Assembly (NCBI GenBank): GCA_964459325.1
Contig: CAYWKU010000062.1
Location: 1 to 6,181, forward strand
DNA length: 6,181 nucleotides
Reading direction: 5' to 3'
DNA from: CAYWKU01 sp964459325
Lineage (GTDB): Bacteria; RBG-13-61-14; CAYWKU01
Every line of letters starts with the position of its first letter. The first letter of the stretch is position 1. Both the position numbers and the translations under genes were made by a program. The notes under the pieces were generated by a model that did not search any database, was not told the DNA's origin, and was given only the letters and a program-made list of their open reading frames with translations. Below are positions 1 through 6,127 of this stretch, piece by piece.

Positions 1-151
1 GGCCATTTTGGACGGGTTAAGTGATTGATTTTACTGGAATTTGATAAAAAGTTCCGGAACAGGTTCCCCTTGCAGCGCAGATGCTGTCCAAAACAGGAGG
101 TCATCGTAATTTCCTTGTAACTTCAGCCAAAAATCTCTCGAAAAGCCCTTG

Positions 152-175
152 GACAAGGGGCTTAAGCCCCTTGTC
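152..175. repeat. Perfect 24-base palindrome
   Basis: The two 12-base halves, GACAAGGGGCTT and AAGCCCCTTGTC, are exact reverse complements with no spacer. Just upstream, AAGCCCTTG (143-151, one C short) can also pair with the left half, so two mutually exclusive hairpins are possible. No T-run follows on either strand, so it is not a standard intrinsic terminator. It could be an operator, a repeat element or part of a mobile-element end; the sequence does not decide. Confidence 0.6.
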
Positions 176-218
176 TCCTTCGTTTGAGAAACACGCTCAT
201 GCCCGAAACAAGCATATG

Positions 219-248
219 CTGTCCAAATAAAAAATTTTTATTGGACAG
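219..248. repeat. Inverted repeat, CTGTCCAA arms with A/T core
   Basis: CTGTCCAA at 219-226 faces TTGGACAG at 241-248. Between them, TAAAAA and TTTTTA also pair, leaving one bulged A, so the hairpin stem is about 14 bp with almost no loop. The sequence ATGCTGTCCAAA at its left side also occurs at 81-92, and TTGGAC with a following GGGTT also occurs near base 8. The arms therefore belong to the TTGGAC word family of this region. It may be a regulator binding site or a junction of element ends. Confidence 0.55.
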
Positions 249-371
249 GGTTGAGTTCCTGTTGCAAAATTACCATTTCCGGGCATTGGAACAAGGATAT
301 TATTCAATCCACCAAGATGTTTGCTCGTGGAGTTGGGTATTCATTTTCAAATCTCAGGAGTAGTACGGTTT

Positions 372-401
372 TGGAGTGCGGCGTCCAGCCGCCGCACTCC
401 A
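372..401. repeat. GC-rich 12-bp hairpin, REP-like
   Basis: TGGAGTGCGGCG (372-383) and CGCCGCACTCCA (390-401) are perfect reverse complements around the 6-base loop TCCAGC. No T-run follows on either strand, so it is unlikely to be an intrinsic terminator by itself. A strong, compact, GC-rich palindrome in an intergenic region is typical of repetitive extragenic palindromes. Whether it is repeated in this genome cannot be seen here. It lies downstream of the synthetase terminator and might protect mRNA 3' ends that read through. Confidence 0.55.
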
Positions 402-483
402 GATTCAAGCCCGAATGCATTCTAAGCCCACCTCGCGACAGGAACTAAATAATCAGCTTAAAAAGTTTTCCGGCATTTCCCAC

Positions 484-521
484 AATAAAAACGGGCGACG
501 CCCGCGTGAGAGCATCGCCCG
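484..521 (-). terminator. Intrinsic terminator of the acyl-CoA synthetase gene
   Basis: Read on the minus strand, CGGGCGATGC pairs with GCGTCGCCCG to give a 10-bp stem with one G-T wobble and a 10-base loop. It is followed directly by TTTTTATT. In plus coordinates the arms are 492-501 and 512-521 and the T-run is 484-491. It starts about 25 bases past the synthetase stop codon, the expected place for a factor-independent terminator of that gene. Confidence 0.85.
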
Positions 522-546
522 ATAAAAGCCTTTATATTTCAGGCAG

Positions 547-2505
547 TTATTTGGCTTTCGTCACCTCTTCTATAGCCTCGGGGTTCTCGACGCTGGACAA
601 GTCTCCGACGTCCTCTCCCAAGTACTTACGCTTGATGGAGCCGCGGACGATTTTCGCCGACCGGGTCTTGGGCAGGGCATTCACGAACAGCACCTTCTCG
701 GGCTTGAGCGTCTTGCCCAATTGCTCGACCACCTTGTCGTTCAACTCCTTGCGCAGCTCTTCGCTTATCTCGTAACCCGGCGCGAGTGTCACGAAACACA
801 CCACACCCTCGCCCTTGATGTCGTGAGGCGCCCCGATGGCGGCGCATTCGGCAACGGCGTCGTGCTTATTCAGCGCCGACTCGATTTCCGCCGGCCCCGT
901 GCGCTTGCCGGCTATTTTGATGGTGTCGTCGCTGCGACCGTGGAGGAACCAGAAGCCGTCATCGTCCACGTGAGCCCAGTCGCCGTGGTACCACACGTCC
1001 GGCCACTTCGAGAAGTATGTGTCCAGGTATCGCTGCGGGTCTTTCAGAAAAGCCTTGGTCATGCTGGGCGCGGGCTTTTTGCACACCAGGTGCCCGATGC
1101 CGCCCCTTACCGGGTTGCCGTCGTCGTCGAAGACGTCTATGTCCATCCCCAGGCCCGGTCCCCGCAGCGTGCAGGGCTTGAGCGACGTTATGGGCAGGGG
1201 GCTTAAGAGGCATCCCACGATTTCGGTGCCGCCGCTGATGTTTATTATCGGGCAGCGCTTGCCCCCGACCTTCTCGAAGTGCCACATGTAACTGGCCGGG
1301 TCCCAGGGTTCGCCGCTGGAGGCCAGTATCCGCAGCTTGCTCATGTCGCGGTTTTCCACCAGCTCGTCGCCCTGGGTCATCATCATCCGGATGGCGGTGG
1401 GGCTGATGCCGAAAACCGAAATGTTATGTTTTTCAAGCACTTCCCAGAGCCTGTCCTTGTTCGGATAGTTGGGGGTTCCCTCGAAGATGAGGAAGCTGCC
1501 GCCCATGTGAGCGGTGCCTATCATCATCCACGGGCCCATCATCCACCCTATGTCGGTCATCCAGAAGAAGACGTCGTCGGATTTTACGTCCGTATAGTAG
1601 GCGACTTCCTTGACTATCTGAGCCAGCGCTCCGGCGTGAGTGTGCACGGTGCCCTTGGGGCGACCCGTGGTGCCGGAGGTGAAAATAATCATGGAAGTGT
1701 CCTCGGCCTCCATGACCTCGGTTTCGGCGTCTTCGGGCTGGTCGGCGATGAAATCGTGGTACCACACGTCCCGGCCTTCGGTCCACGGAACATCGGAGCC
1801 GGTTCTTTGTAGCACCACCACCTTCTCGACGCATCCGGCCTGCTCGACGGCCTTGTCCGCTTCCGCTTTGACGGGCGATTCCTTGCCCCTGCGGATTCCG
1901 CCGTCGGAGGTGAAGAGTATTTTCGACTCGGCGTCTTCCAGGCGGGTGGCCAGCGCCATAGCTCCGAAGCCCGAGAATACCGGCACCGCGGCGGCGCCGA
2001 CTTTGAGGCACGCGAAGAACACCGGCACGATTTCGGCGGTCATGGGCATGTAAAGGCCTATGGTGTCGCCCTTTTTTACACCGGCGGCGCGCATGGCGTT
2101 GGCAAGCTTGCACATTTCGGCGTTGAGCTGGGAAAAGGAAAAGGTTTTGACTTCGCCGTCGTCGCTTTCCCAGATGTATGCCGGGCGGTCACCGGCGCCG
2201 GTTTTGATGTGCTTGTCGATGCAATTGTGGACGATGTTGATTTTTCCGCCGAGGAACCACTTGGTCCACGGGAAACCTTCTGATATGTCCCGTATGGTGT
2301 GGTATTTTTCGTACCACTCGATGTCCAGGTCTTCCAAAGCGGCGTCCCAGAACCACTCGGTGTCGTCGGTGCTGCGCTTGATAAGCTCGTCGTAGGTTTC
2401 GATGCCGTGTTTTTTCATGAACCGGCTGATGTTACTCTTTTCCAGGTAGTCCCCGTAGGGTTCCCATATAATTTTGCCGGTATCCTCTATCGCGGTTTCC
2501 TTCAT
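547..2505 (-). CDS. AMP-forming acyl-CoA synthetase, acetyl-CoA synthetase-like
   Basis: This 652-residue ligase of the ANL superfamily should activate a carboxylic acid with ATP to an acyl-adenylate and pass the acyl group to coenzyme A, in the cytoplasm. Length and layout match the acetyl-CoA synthetase family: an N-terminal cap (about 37-100), the AMP-binding core (about 100-540) and the mobile C-terminal domain (about 540-620). Visible motifs are the phosphate loop FTSGTTGRPKG (275-285), SGGTE (424-428), YHGDW (506-510), the hinge region GRSDDTIKIAGKR (523-535) and PKTRSAK (612-618). Lys618 is the expected catalytic lysine and a possible site of inhibitory acetylation. The WWQTE motif of true acetyl-CoA synthetases is replaced by SGGTE, so the tryptophan that limits the pocket to acetate is missing. 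The substrate may be propionate or a larger acid; I cannot name it. The ATG start has an ideal ribosome-binding site 8 bases upstream. The gene is transcribed divergently from the nucleotidyltransferase cluster and is followed by its own terminator, so it is probably monocistronic. Confidence 0.95.
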   Translation of the reverse strand: MKETAIEDTGKIIWEPYGDYLEKSNISRFMKKHGIETYDELIKRSTDDTEWFWDAALEDLDIEWYEKYHTIRDISEGFPWTKWFLGGKINIVHNCIDKHIKTGAGDRPAYIWESDDGEVKTFSFSQLNAEMCKLANAMRAAGVKKGDTIGLYMPMTAEIVPVFFACLKVGAAAVPVFSGFGAMALATRLEDAESKILFTSDGGIRRGKESPVKAEADKAVEQAGCVEKVVVLQRTGSDVPWTEGRDVWYHDFIADQPEDAETEVMEAEDTSMIIFTSGTTGRPKGTVHTHAGALAQIVKEVAYYTDVKSDDVFFWMTDIGWMMGPWMMIGTAHMGGSFLIFEGTPNYPNKDRLWEVLEKHNISVFGISPTAIRMMMTQGDELVENRDMSKLRILASSGEPWDPASYMWHFEKVGGKRCPIINISGGTEIVGCLLSPLPITSLKPCTLRGPGLGMDIDVFDDDGNPVRGGIGHLVCKKPAPSMTKAFLKDPQRYLDTYFSKWPDVWYHGDWAHVDDDGFWFLHGRSDDTIKIAGKRTGPAEIESALNKHDAVAECAAIGAPHDIKGEGVVCFVTLAPGYEISEELRKELNDKVVEQLGKTLKPEKVLFVNALPKTRSAKIVRGSIKRKYLGEDVGDLSSVENPEAIEEVTKAK

Positions 2506-2513
2506 CTTTCCCG

Positions 2514-2520
2514 CCTCCTT
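2514..2520 (-). promoter_or_regulatory. Ribosome-binding site of the synthetase
   Basis: AAGGAGG on the minus strand lies 8 bases before the ATG at 2505. It is a full match to the Shine-Dalgarno consensus and fixes the start codon. Confidence 0.85.
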
Positions 2521-2580
2521 GGTCTTGAAATGGATAACGAATCACTTTCAGCGAACGATTGTTACATGATGGACTTTACC

Positions 2581-2609
2581 AATTTAGGCCAACCGGGCGG
2601 CGATGTCAA
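2581..2609 (-). promoter_or_regulatory. Likely sigma-70-type promoter of the synthetase
   Basis: On the minus strand, a perfect -35 box TTGACA (plus 2604-2609) is separated by exactly 17 bases from TAAATT (plus 2581-2586), which matches the TATAAT -10 consensus at four of six positions. Transcription would start near 2574, leaving a leader of roughly 70 bases before the ATG. No activator site is evident. The call rests on consensus matching only. Confidence 0.6.
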
Positions 2610-2642
2610 GTGCGGTTTCGGGGGAATATTTTTACTTCTTGC

Positions 2643-2655
2643 CGTCTTAAAGACG
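2643..2655. promoter_or_regulatory. Short palindrome in the divergent spacer
   Basis: CGTCTT and AAGACG flank a central A at 2643-2655, roughly 75 bases before the nucleotidyltransferase start. A symmetrical site between divergent genes could be an operator, but at 6-bp arms it may be chance. I found no convincing plus-strand -35/-10 pair around it; TACACT at 2683-2688 is only a weak -10 candidate. Confidence 0.2.
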
Positions 2656-2712
2656 CCTGTGGTAAACACCGCTCGCAGCATTTACACTAAAAAAACGACT
2701 TTACTTGCCGGC

Positions 2713-2719
2713 AGGGAAG
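2713..2719 (+). promoter_or_regulatory. Ribosome-binding site deciding the cca start
   Basis: AGGGAAG lies 9 bases before the GTG at 2729. It supports GTG as the start over the in-frame TTG at 2705, which sits upstream of this site and has no Shine-Dalgarno sequence of its own in reach. Confidence 0.6.
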
Positions 2720-2728
2720 TTAAAAACC

Positions 2729-4066
2729 GTGAACACCGACGAACAAAACGCCGTCCGAATAATAGAAACGCTCCACGAGGCAGGCCACACCGCCTACCTG
2801 GTGGGCGGATACGTGCGGGACAGGGTGCGAGGCAAATCGCCGGAGGATTTCGACATCGCCACCGACGCCGGCCCCGACCGCGTAAGGGAGCTTTTCCCCC
2901 GCACGATACCCGTCGGTGTCAGCTTCGGGGTGGTGCTGGTTATCATGGACGGAACCCCGTATGAAGTGGCCACCTTCCGCTCCGACCTCGGCTACTCCAA
3001 CGGCAGACACCCCGACGCGGTTAAGTTCGGCGGGCCGGAAGAAGACGCCCGGAGGCGGGATTTCACCATCAACGGCATGTTCTACGACCCGGTCAAAGAC
3101 GAGGTTATCGACTACGTCGGAGGCCGGGAGGACATCGAAAACCGCCTGATAAGGGCTATCGGAGACCCGGAGGAAAGGTTCGCCGAGGACAAGCTCAGGA
3201 TGCTTCGGGCGGTGAGGTTCGCAGCCAAGCTTGACTTTCAAATAGACCCGGAAACCACTGAAGCCATTGAAAAACATGCGCCGGAGATATTGGGAGTCAG
3301 CTTCGAGCGTATCCGGGAGGAGCTTGGCAAAATCCTAACCGACCGCAACCCCCGGCGCGGCATCGAACTGGCCTCCGACCTGGGTCTGCTTCGGCACATA
3401 TTGCCGGAAGTGGAACAGATGAAGGGTGTGCGGCAGCCCGAGGAGTTTCATCCGGAGGGGGACGTGTGGACTCACACCATGCTGGCCCTGGAAATTATGG
3501 AAAAAGAATACCCCCGGCCATCGGTCGAGCTGGCCATGGCCGTGCTGTTGCACGACGTGGGCAAACCCCCGACTTACAAGGAAAAGGAGCGTATCCGGTT
3601 CGACCGCCATTCGTCCGTAGGAGCGGAAATGGCCGAGAAAATAATACGCAGGCTGCGCTTCAGCAAAAATCAGCAGGAGCTGGTTGTCGCAATGGTTCGC
3701 GACCACCAGCGGTTCATGCAGGTTCGGGATATGCGAAAAAGCACACTTAAGAAGTTCTTGAGACTGGAAAACTTCGATTTGCATCTGAAGTTGCACCGGA
3801 TAGACTGCCTGGCCAGCCACAGCAAGCTGGATAACTACGATTATGTTCTGGAGAAACTGGAGGAGTTCAAATCCGCCGGCGAAGAGCAACTCCGGCCCAC
3901 CCGGCTGCTTGACGGCAACGACCTGATTGAAATGGGGCTGGAGCCGGGCCCCCGCTTCGGGAAAATACTCAACGAATTGGAAGACGCCCAGCTCGAGGGC
4001 TCGATAACCACCCGCGATGAGGCAATCGAGTTCGTCCGGCGGGTGACCCGATTGAATGACTCATGA
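2729..4066 (+). CDS. cca: tRNA nucleotidyltransferase / poly(A) polymerase family protein with HD domain
   Basis: A 445-residue class II nucleotidyltransferase, most likely adding or repairing the 3' CCA end of tRNA in the cytoplasm. Relatives include poly(A) polymerase and separate CC- or A-adding enzymes, and motifs alone do not separate these. The head domain carries LVGGYVRD (24-31) and DFDIAT (40-45) with the metal-binding pair Asp40/Asp42. RRRDFTING (108-116) and EDKLRMLRA (153-161) follow; the latter corresponds to the motif that selects the incoming base. An HD-type domain follows (about 241-326), with His249, HD at 275-276 in LLHDVGK, His294 and Asp325 as likely metal ligands. Such domains give phosphohydrolase activity in some Cca proteins. 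The C-terminal part (about 390-440, LLDGNDLIEMGL) matches the RNA-binding tail of the family. The GTG start is chosen for its ribosome-binding site; the in-frame TTG at 2705 would add eight residues. The stop overlaps the next start by four bases, so it heads a coupled cluster. Confidence 0.93.
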   Translation: MNTDEQNAVRIIETLHEAGHTAYLVGGYVRDRVRGKSPEDFDIATDAGPDRVRELFPRTIPVGVSFGVVLVIMDGTPYEVATFRSDLGYSNGRHPDAVKFGGPEEDARRRDFTINGMFYDPVKDEVIDYVGGREDIENRLIRAIGDPEERFAEDKLRMLRAVRFAAKLDFQIDPETTEAIEKHAPEILGVSFERIREELGKILTDRNPRRGIELASDLGLLRHILPEVEQMKGVRQPEEFHPEGDVWTHTMLALEIMEKEYPRPSVELAMAVLLHDVGKPPTYKEKERIRFDRHSSVGAEMAEKIIRRLRFSKNQQELVVAMVRDHQRFMQVRDMRKSTLKKFLRLENFDLHLKLHRIDCLASHSKLDNYDYVLEKLEEFKSAGEEQLRPTRLLDGNDLIEMGLEPGPRFGKILNELEDAQLEGSITTRDEAIEFVRRVTRLNDS

Positions 4067-4992
4067 GCGATAACCGGGAAACGGTCATAAAGGCCTCCGG
4101 GCTTACCAAGTTTTACGGCGACCTGGAAGTGGTTAAGGGAATCGACTTCGAGGTGAAAAAGGGAGAGTGTTTCGGCTTCCTGGGTCCCAACGGAGCCGGA
4201 AAAACCACCACCATCCGGATGATTCAGTGCTTCACGCCCATTACCCGGGGCGAGCTTTTCGTCCTCGGCATGCAGCCGGGCGCCGACTCCCGCAAAATAA
4301 AGGGCTCGATTGGCGTGGTGCCGCAGGAAGACCTCCTGGACACCGACCTCAAGGTGCTGGAAAACCTGACCGTCTACGCCAACTACTACGGCATTCCCCG
4401 GAAAACGGCCTACGAGCGGGCGTGGGAATCGTTGAAGTTCCTTCAATTGGAGGAAAAGGCCTATCAGCGGGTGGAGCACTTGAGCGGCGGCATGAAACGG
4501 CGCCTCCTTATAGCGCGGGCTCTCATAAATCAGCCGGAGCTTCTAATACTGGACGAACCAACCACCGGCCTGGACCCGCAGGCGCGGCACCTGATATGGG
4601 CCAAAATCAGGGAGTTGCAATCGAAGGGCGTCACCATGGCGCTCACCACCCATTACATGGACGAGGCCGAGCAGTTGTGCGACCACCTGGTAATAATGAA
4701 CCTCGGCGAAATCATCGCACGCGGAAAACCCCGCGACCTCATAAAAGAATACGTGGGCGACGAGGTGATGGAAATACGCAGCAGCGACCTGGACCCGGCA
4801 ACAATACTCGGCAAGCTGGACGGGTGCAGGTACGAGTTCGAGCAAACCACCGACACCGTCTACCTTTTCCTTACCAGAGGATGCGGTGTGGCTGAAAAAG
4901 TAGTGGAAATGGGAATAACTCACTACGTCCACCGCATGGCCACCCTGGAGGACGTATTCCTGAAACTTACCGGCAGGGAATTGAGAGAATGA
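4063..4992 (+). CDS. ABC transporter ATP-binding protein, NodI/DrrA-like
   Basis: This 309-residue ATPase should power a two-component ABC-2 exporter at the inner face of the cytoplasmic membrane. All nucleotide-binding motifs are intact: Walker A GPNGAGKTT (41-49), the Q-loop glutamine (Q88), signature LSGGMKRR (140-147), Walker B LILDEP (161-166) with catalytic Glu165, D-loop GLDP (169-172) and switch His197 in TTHYMDEAE. After residue 230 comes the extra C-terminal domain typical of DrrA/NodI proteins, ending in ATLEDVFLKLTGRELRE. Length and tail fit the NodI group. NodI in rhizobia helps export lipo-chitooligosaccharide signals, but nothing here implies that substrate, so I do not assign the gene name. 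The start codon lies in an ATGA overlap with the cca stop and has no strong ribosome-binding site, consistent with translational coupling. The next gene is its permease partner. Confidence 0.94.
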   Translation: MSDNRETVIKASGLTKFYGDLEVVKGIDFEVKKGECFGFLGPNGAGKTTTIRMIQCFTPITRGELFVLGMQPGADSRKIKGSIGVVPQEDLLDTDLKVLENLTVYANYYGIPRKTAYERAWESLKFLQLEEKAYQRVEHLSGGMKRRLLIARALINQPELLILDEPTTGLDPQARHLIWAKIRELQSKGVTMALTTHYMDEAEQLCDHLVIMNLGEIIARGKPRDLIKEYVGDEVMEIRSSDLDPATILGKLDGCRYEFEQTTDTVYLFLTRGCGVAEKVVEMGITHYVHRMATLEDVFLKLTGRELRE

Positions 4993-5756
4993 GACTTTCT
5001 TACCGTTTCTGGAGAGTGTGGTACCGCAACATGAAGGTCTGGCTGACCTACTGGAAGGCCAGCTTCATCGGCAACTTCCTGGACCCCCTTTTCATGATAC
5101 TCGGGCTGGGGCTGGGACTCGGAGCCAGTATCAAGCGCATCGAGGGGATGAGTTACATTCAGTTCCTCGCGCCGGGGGTTGTGGCGTCCAGCGTGATGTA
5201 CACCGCCACCTTCGAGTGCACCTTCGGCACCTTCACCCGGCTGAAGCCCCAGAAGACCTTCGATTCGATACTGATGACCCCGATGATGGTGGAGGAGATA
5301 GCCGCCGGTGAAATCTTCTGGGGCGCCACCAAGGGCGTGTTGACCGCCGTATCCATCCTGGCAGTGATGCTGGTGATGCCTTTCGACCTCATTCACAGCT
5401 GGTGGGCGCTACTGGTACCCTTCGTGGGCCTTCTGGCGGGGTTGATGTTCGCCGCGCTGGCCCTTCTGTACACCAGCTACTCGCCCAGCTACGACTTCTT
5501 CAGCTACTACATAACCCTCGCGCTTACGCCCATGTTGCTGTTGTCAGGCATATTTTTCCCCTTGAGCAACATGCCCGAGTGGGTGCAGACCCTTGCGTGG
5601 GTGCTGCCGCTGACCCACGCGGTGAACCTGTCCAGGTCACTGGCCATGGGGTGGATATCTCCGGAACTGCTATGGGACGTGCTGTGGATTGCGGTGTTCA
5701 CATCGGCGGTTTTCGTAATCGCCGTCCGGCGTCTGAAAGTACGCCTGGAAAGGTAA
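4989..5756 (+). CDS. ABC-2 type transporter permease, NodJ-like
   Basis: A 255-residue integral membrane protein, the channel partner of the preceding ATPase. Six hydrophobic stretches are visible at about 26-45, 57-78, 108-130, 138-162, 170-190 and 228-246, the usual count for ABC-2 permeases. FLAPGVVASSVM (59-70) and GIFFPLSNMPEW (187-198), followed by LPLTHAVNLSR (206-216), are hallmarks of the NodJ-like group, and the length is near that of NodJ. With one ATPase and one permease, the working transporter is expected to be a 2+2 assembly. The substrate is unknown; relatives move drugs, polysaccharides or lipid-linked signals. The ATG overlaps the ATPase stop in another ATGA junction. The positively charged tail RRLKVRLER should face the cytoplasm. 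The gene ends the cluster, and no U-tract terminator on its strand follows. Confidence 0.93.
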   Translation: MRLSYRFWRVWYRNMKVWLTYWKASFIGNFLDPLFMILGLGLGLGASIKRIEGMSYIQFLAPGVVASSVMYTATFECTFGTFTRLKPQKTFDSILMTPMMVEEIAAGEIFWGATKGVLTAVSILAVMLVMPFDLIHSWWALLVPFVGLLAGLMFAALALLYTSYSPSYDFFSYYITLALTPMLLLSGIFFPLSNMPEWVQTLAWVLPLTHAVNLSRSLAMGWISPELLWDVLWIAVFTSAVFVIAVRRLKVRLER

Positions 5757-5782
5757 ACGCCCCATCCTCACCGAATTCGGGC

Positions 5783-5811
5783 AAAAAAAAGCGGCTTTCG
5801 TAAAAGCCGCT
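5783..5811 (-). terminator. Intrinsic terminator, minus strand
   Basis: On the minus strand, AGCGGCTTT (plus 5803-5811) pairs perfectly with AAAGCCGCT (plus 5790-5798) around a four-base loop, and eight T residues follow (plus 5783-5790). This is a textbook factor-independent terminator for leftward transcription. On the plus strand the stem is followed by GGTTCACGG with no T-run, so it would be a poor terminator for the transporter cluster, although the stem could still protect that mRNA's 3' end. Confidence 0.75.
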
Positions 5812-5890
5812 GGTTCACGGTGTTGGCAAAGGAGGGTCCGAAGAAAGGAGAAATGCGTTTTTTTCTTTGCCTCATCTTGTGACGCCAACA
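5783..5890 (-). ncRNA. Possible small RNA ending at the minus-strand terminator
   Basis: The terminator at 5783-5811 points leftward, yet no minus-strand gene lies between it and the right window edge. A transcript starting near 5890 would be about 108 nt. It would begin with TGTTGGC, which pairs with GCCAACA to enclose a loop of about 56 bases. That loop holds two pyrimidine-rich segments, CTCCTTT and CCCTCCTTT, both complementary to Shine-Dalgarno sequences. No clear promoter is visible; TATGTT (plus 5887-5892) is a weak -10 candidate without a -35. It does not match 6S, SRP or tmRNA as I know them. Confidence 0.25.
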
Positions 5891-5917
5891 TACGTTCAAA
5901 AGTTTCAATTTTTTTAT

Positions 5918-5952
5918 TAACCGCCCAATAAGTCTTTTAAATCAGGCGGTTA
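5918..5952. repeat. Inverted repeat TAACCGCC / GGCGGTTA
   Basis: Perfect 8-base arms at 5918-5925 and 5945-5952 flank a 19-base A/T-rich spacer. No T-run follows the right arm, though TTTTTTTATT precedes the left arm. It may be an operator-like site or an RNA stem; its role is unknown. Confidence 0.4.
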
Positions 5953-6058
5953 TATTTACAAAGGCCCTCATTTACCCTCCTGTTTTCCACAACCTGTCCA
6001 CCTCCGCCCCCTTTCCGGAAGTCGAAATTTACCAATACAATCAGCCCCGGCAATGTGA

Positions 6059-6093
6059 GGGAGCGTCAGACATCGCGTCCGAAGAACGCTCCC
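6059..6093. repeat. Inverted repeat GGGAGCGT / ACGCTCCC
   Basis: Perfect 8-base arms at 6059-6066 and 6086-6093 flank a 19-base spacer. The geometry equals that of the repeat at 5918-5952 but the sequence is unrelated. No T-run follows. It may be an operator or an RNA stem of a leader for something to the right. Confidence 0.4.
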
Positions 6094-6127
6094 AAGATAT
6101 GAAGTTGTCAAAGAACACCTCGACCCG

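Larger units (their letters stand above)
1..483. other. Palindrome-rich non-coding region
   Basis: No convincing gene is present. The open frames here are short, lack ribosome-binding sites and run through hairpins. The region is less GC-rich than the neighbouring genes. It holds a 10-base palindrome GTTCCGGAAC at 51-60, a 24-base perfect palindrome at 152-175, an A/T-cored hairpin at 219-248 and a GC-rich hairpin at 372-401. The word TTGGAC or its complement GTCCAA occurs five times: 8-13, 86-91, 149-154, 221-226 and 241-246. This density of inverted repeats suggests intergenic repeat elements or remnants of a mobile element, but no transposase fragment is visible. The window's left edge cuts the region, so its full extent is unknown. 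Confidence 0.7.

Noticed and set aside
251..448. 65-residue plus-strand frame
   Set aside because: It starts at TTG without a ribosome-binding site, runs through the 372-401 hairpin, and its composition resembles no protein family.
1279..1812. Long plus-strand frames opposite the synthetase gene, such as this 177-residue one
   Set aside because: They are antisense shadows of a GC-rich gene; the minus-strand frame carries every expected synthetase motif.
4063..5756. Naming the transporter nodI-nodJ outright
   Set aside because: The pair is NodIJ-like, but there are no nodulation genes nearby and similar pairs export other substrates, so the specific gene names would overstate the evidence.
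5853..5882. Nine-codon frame MRFFLCLIL preceded by AAAGGAG, a possible leader peptide
   Set aside because: The Shine-Dalgarno-like word is only 2 bases from the ATG, too close for normal initiation, and the next one upstream is too far away. No attenuator or downstream gene is visible.
5670..5891. 73-residue minus-strand frame at the end of the permease gene
   Set aside because: It overlaps the permease antisense, contains the terminator hairpin within its frame and lacks a ribosome-binding site.
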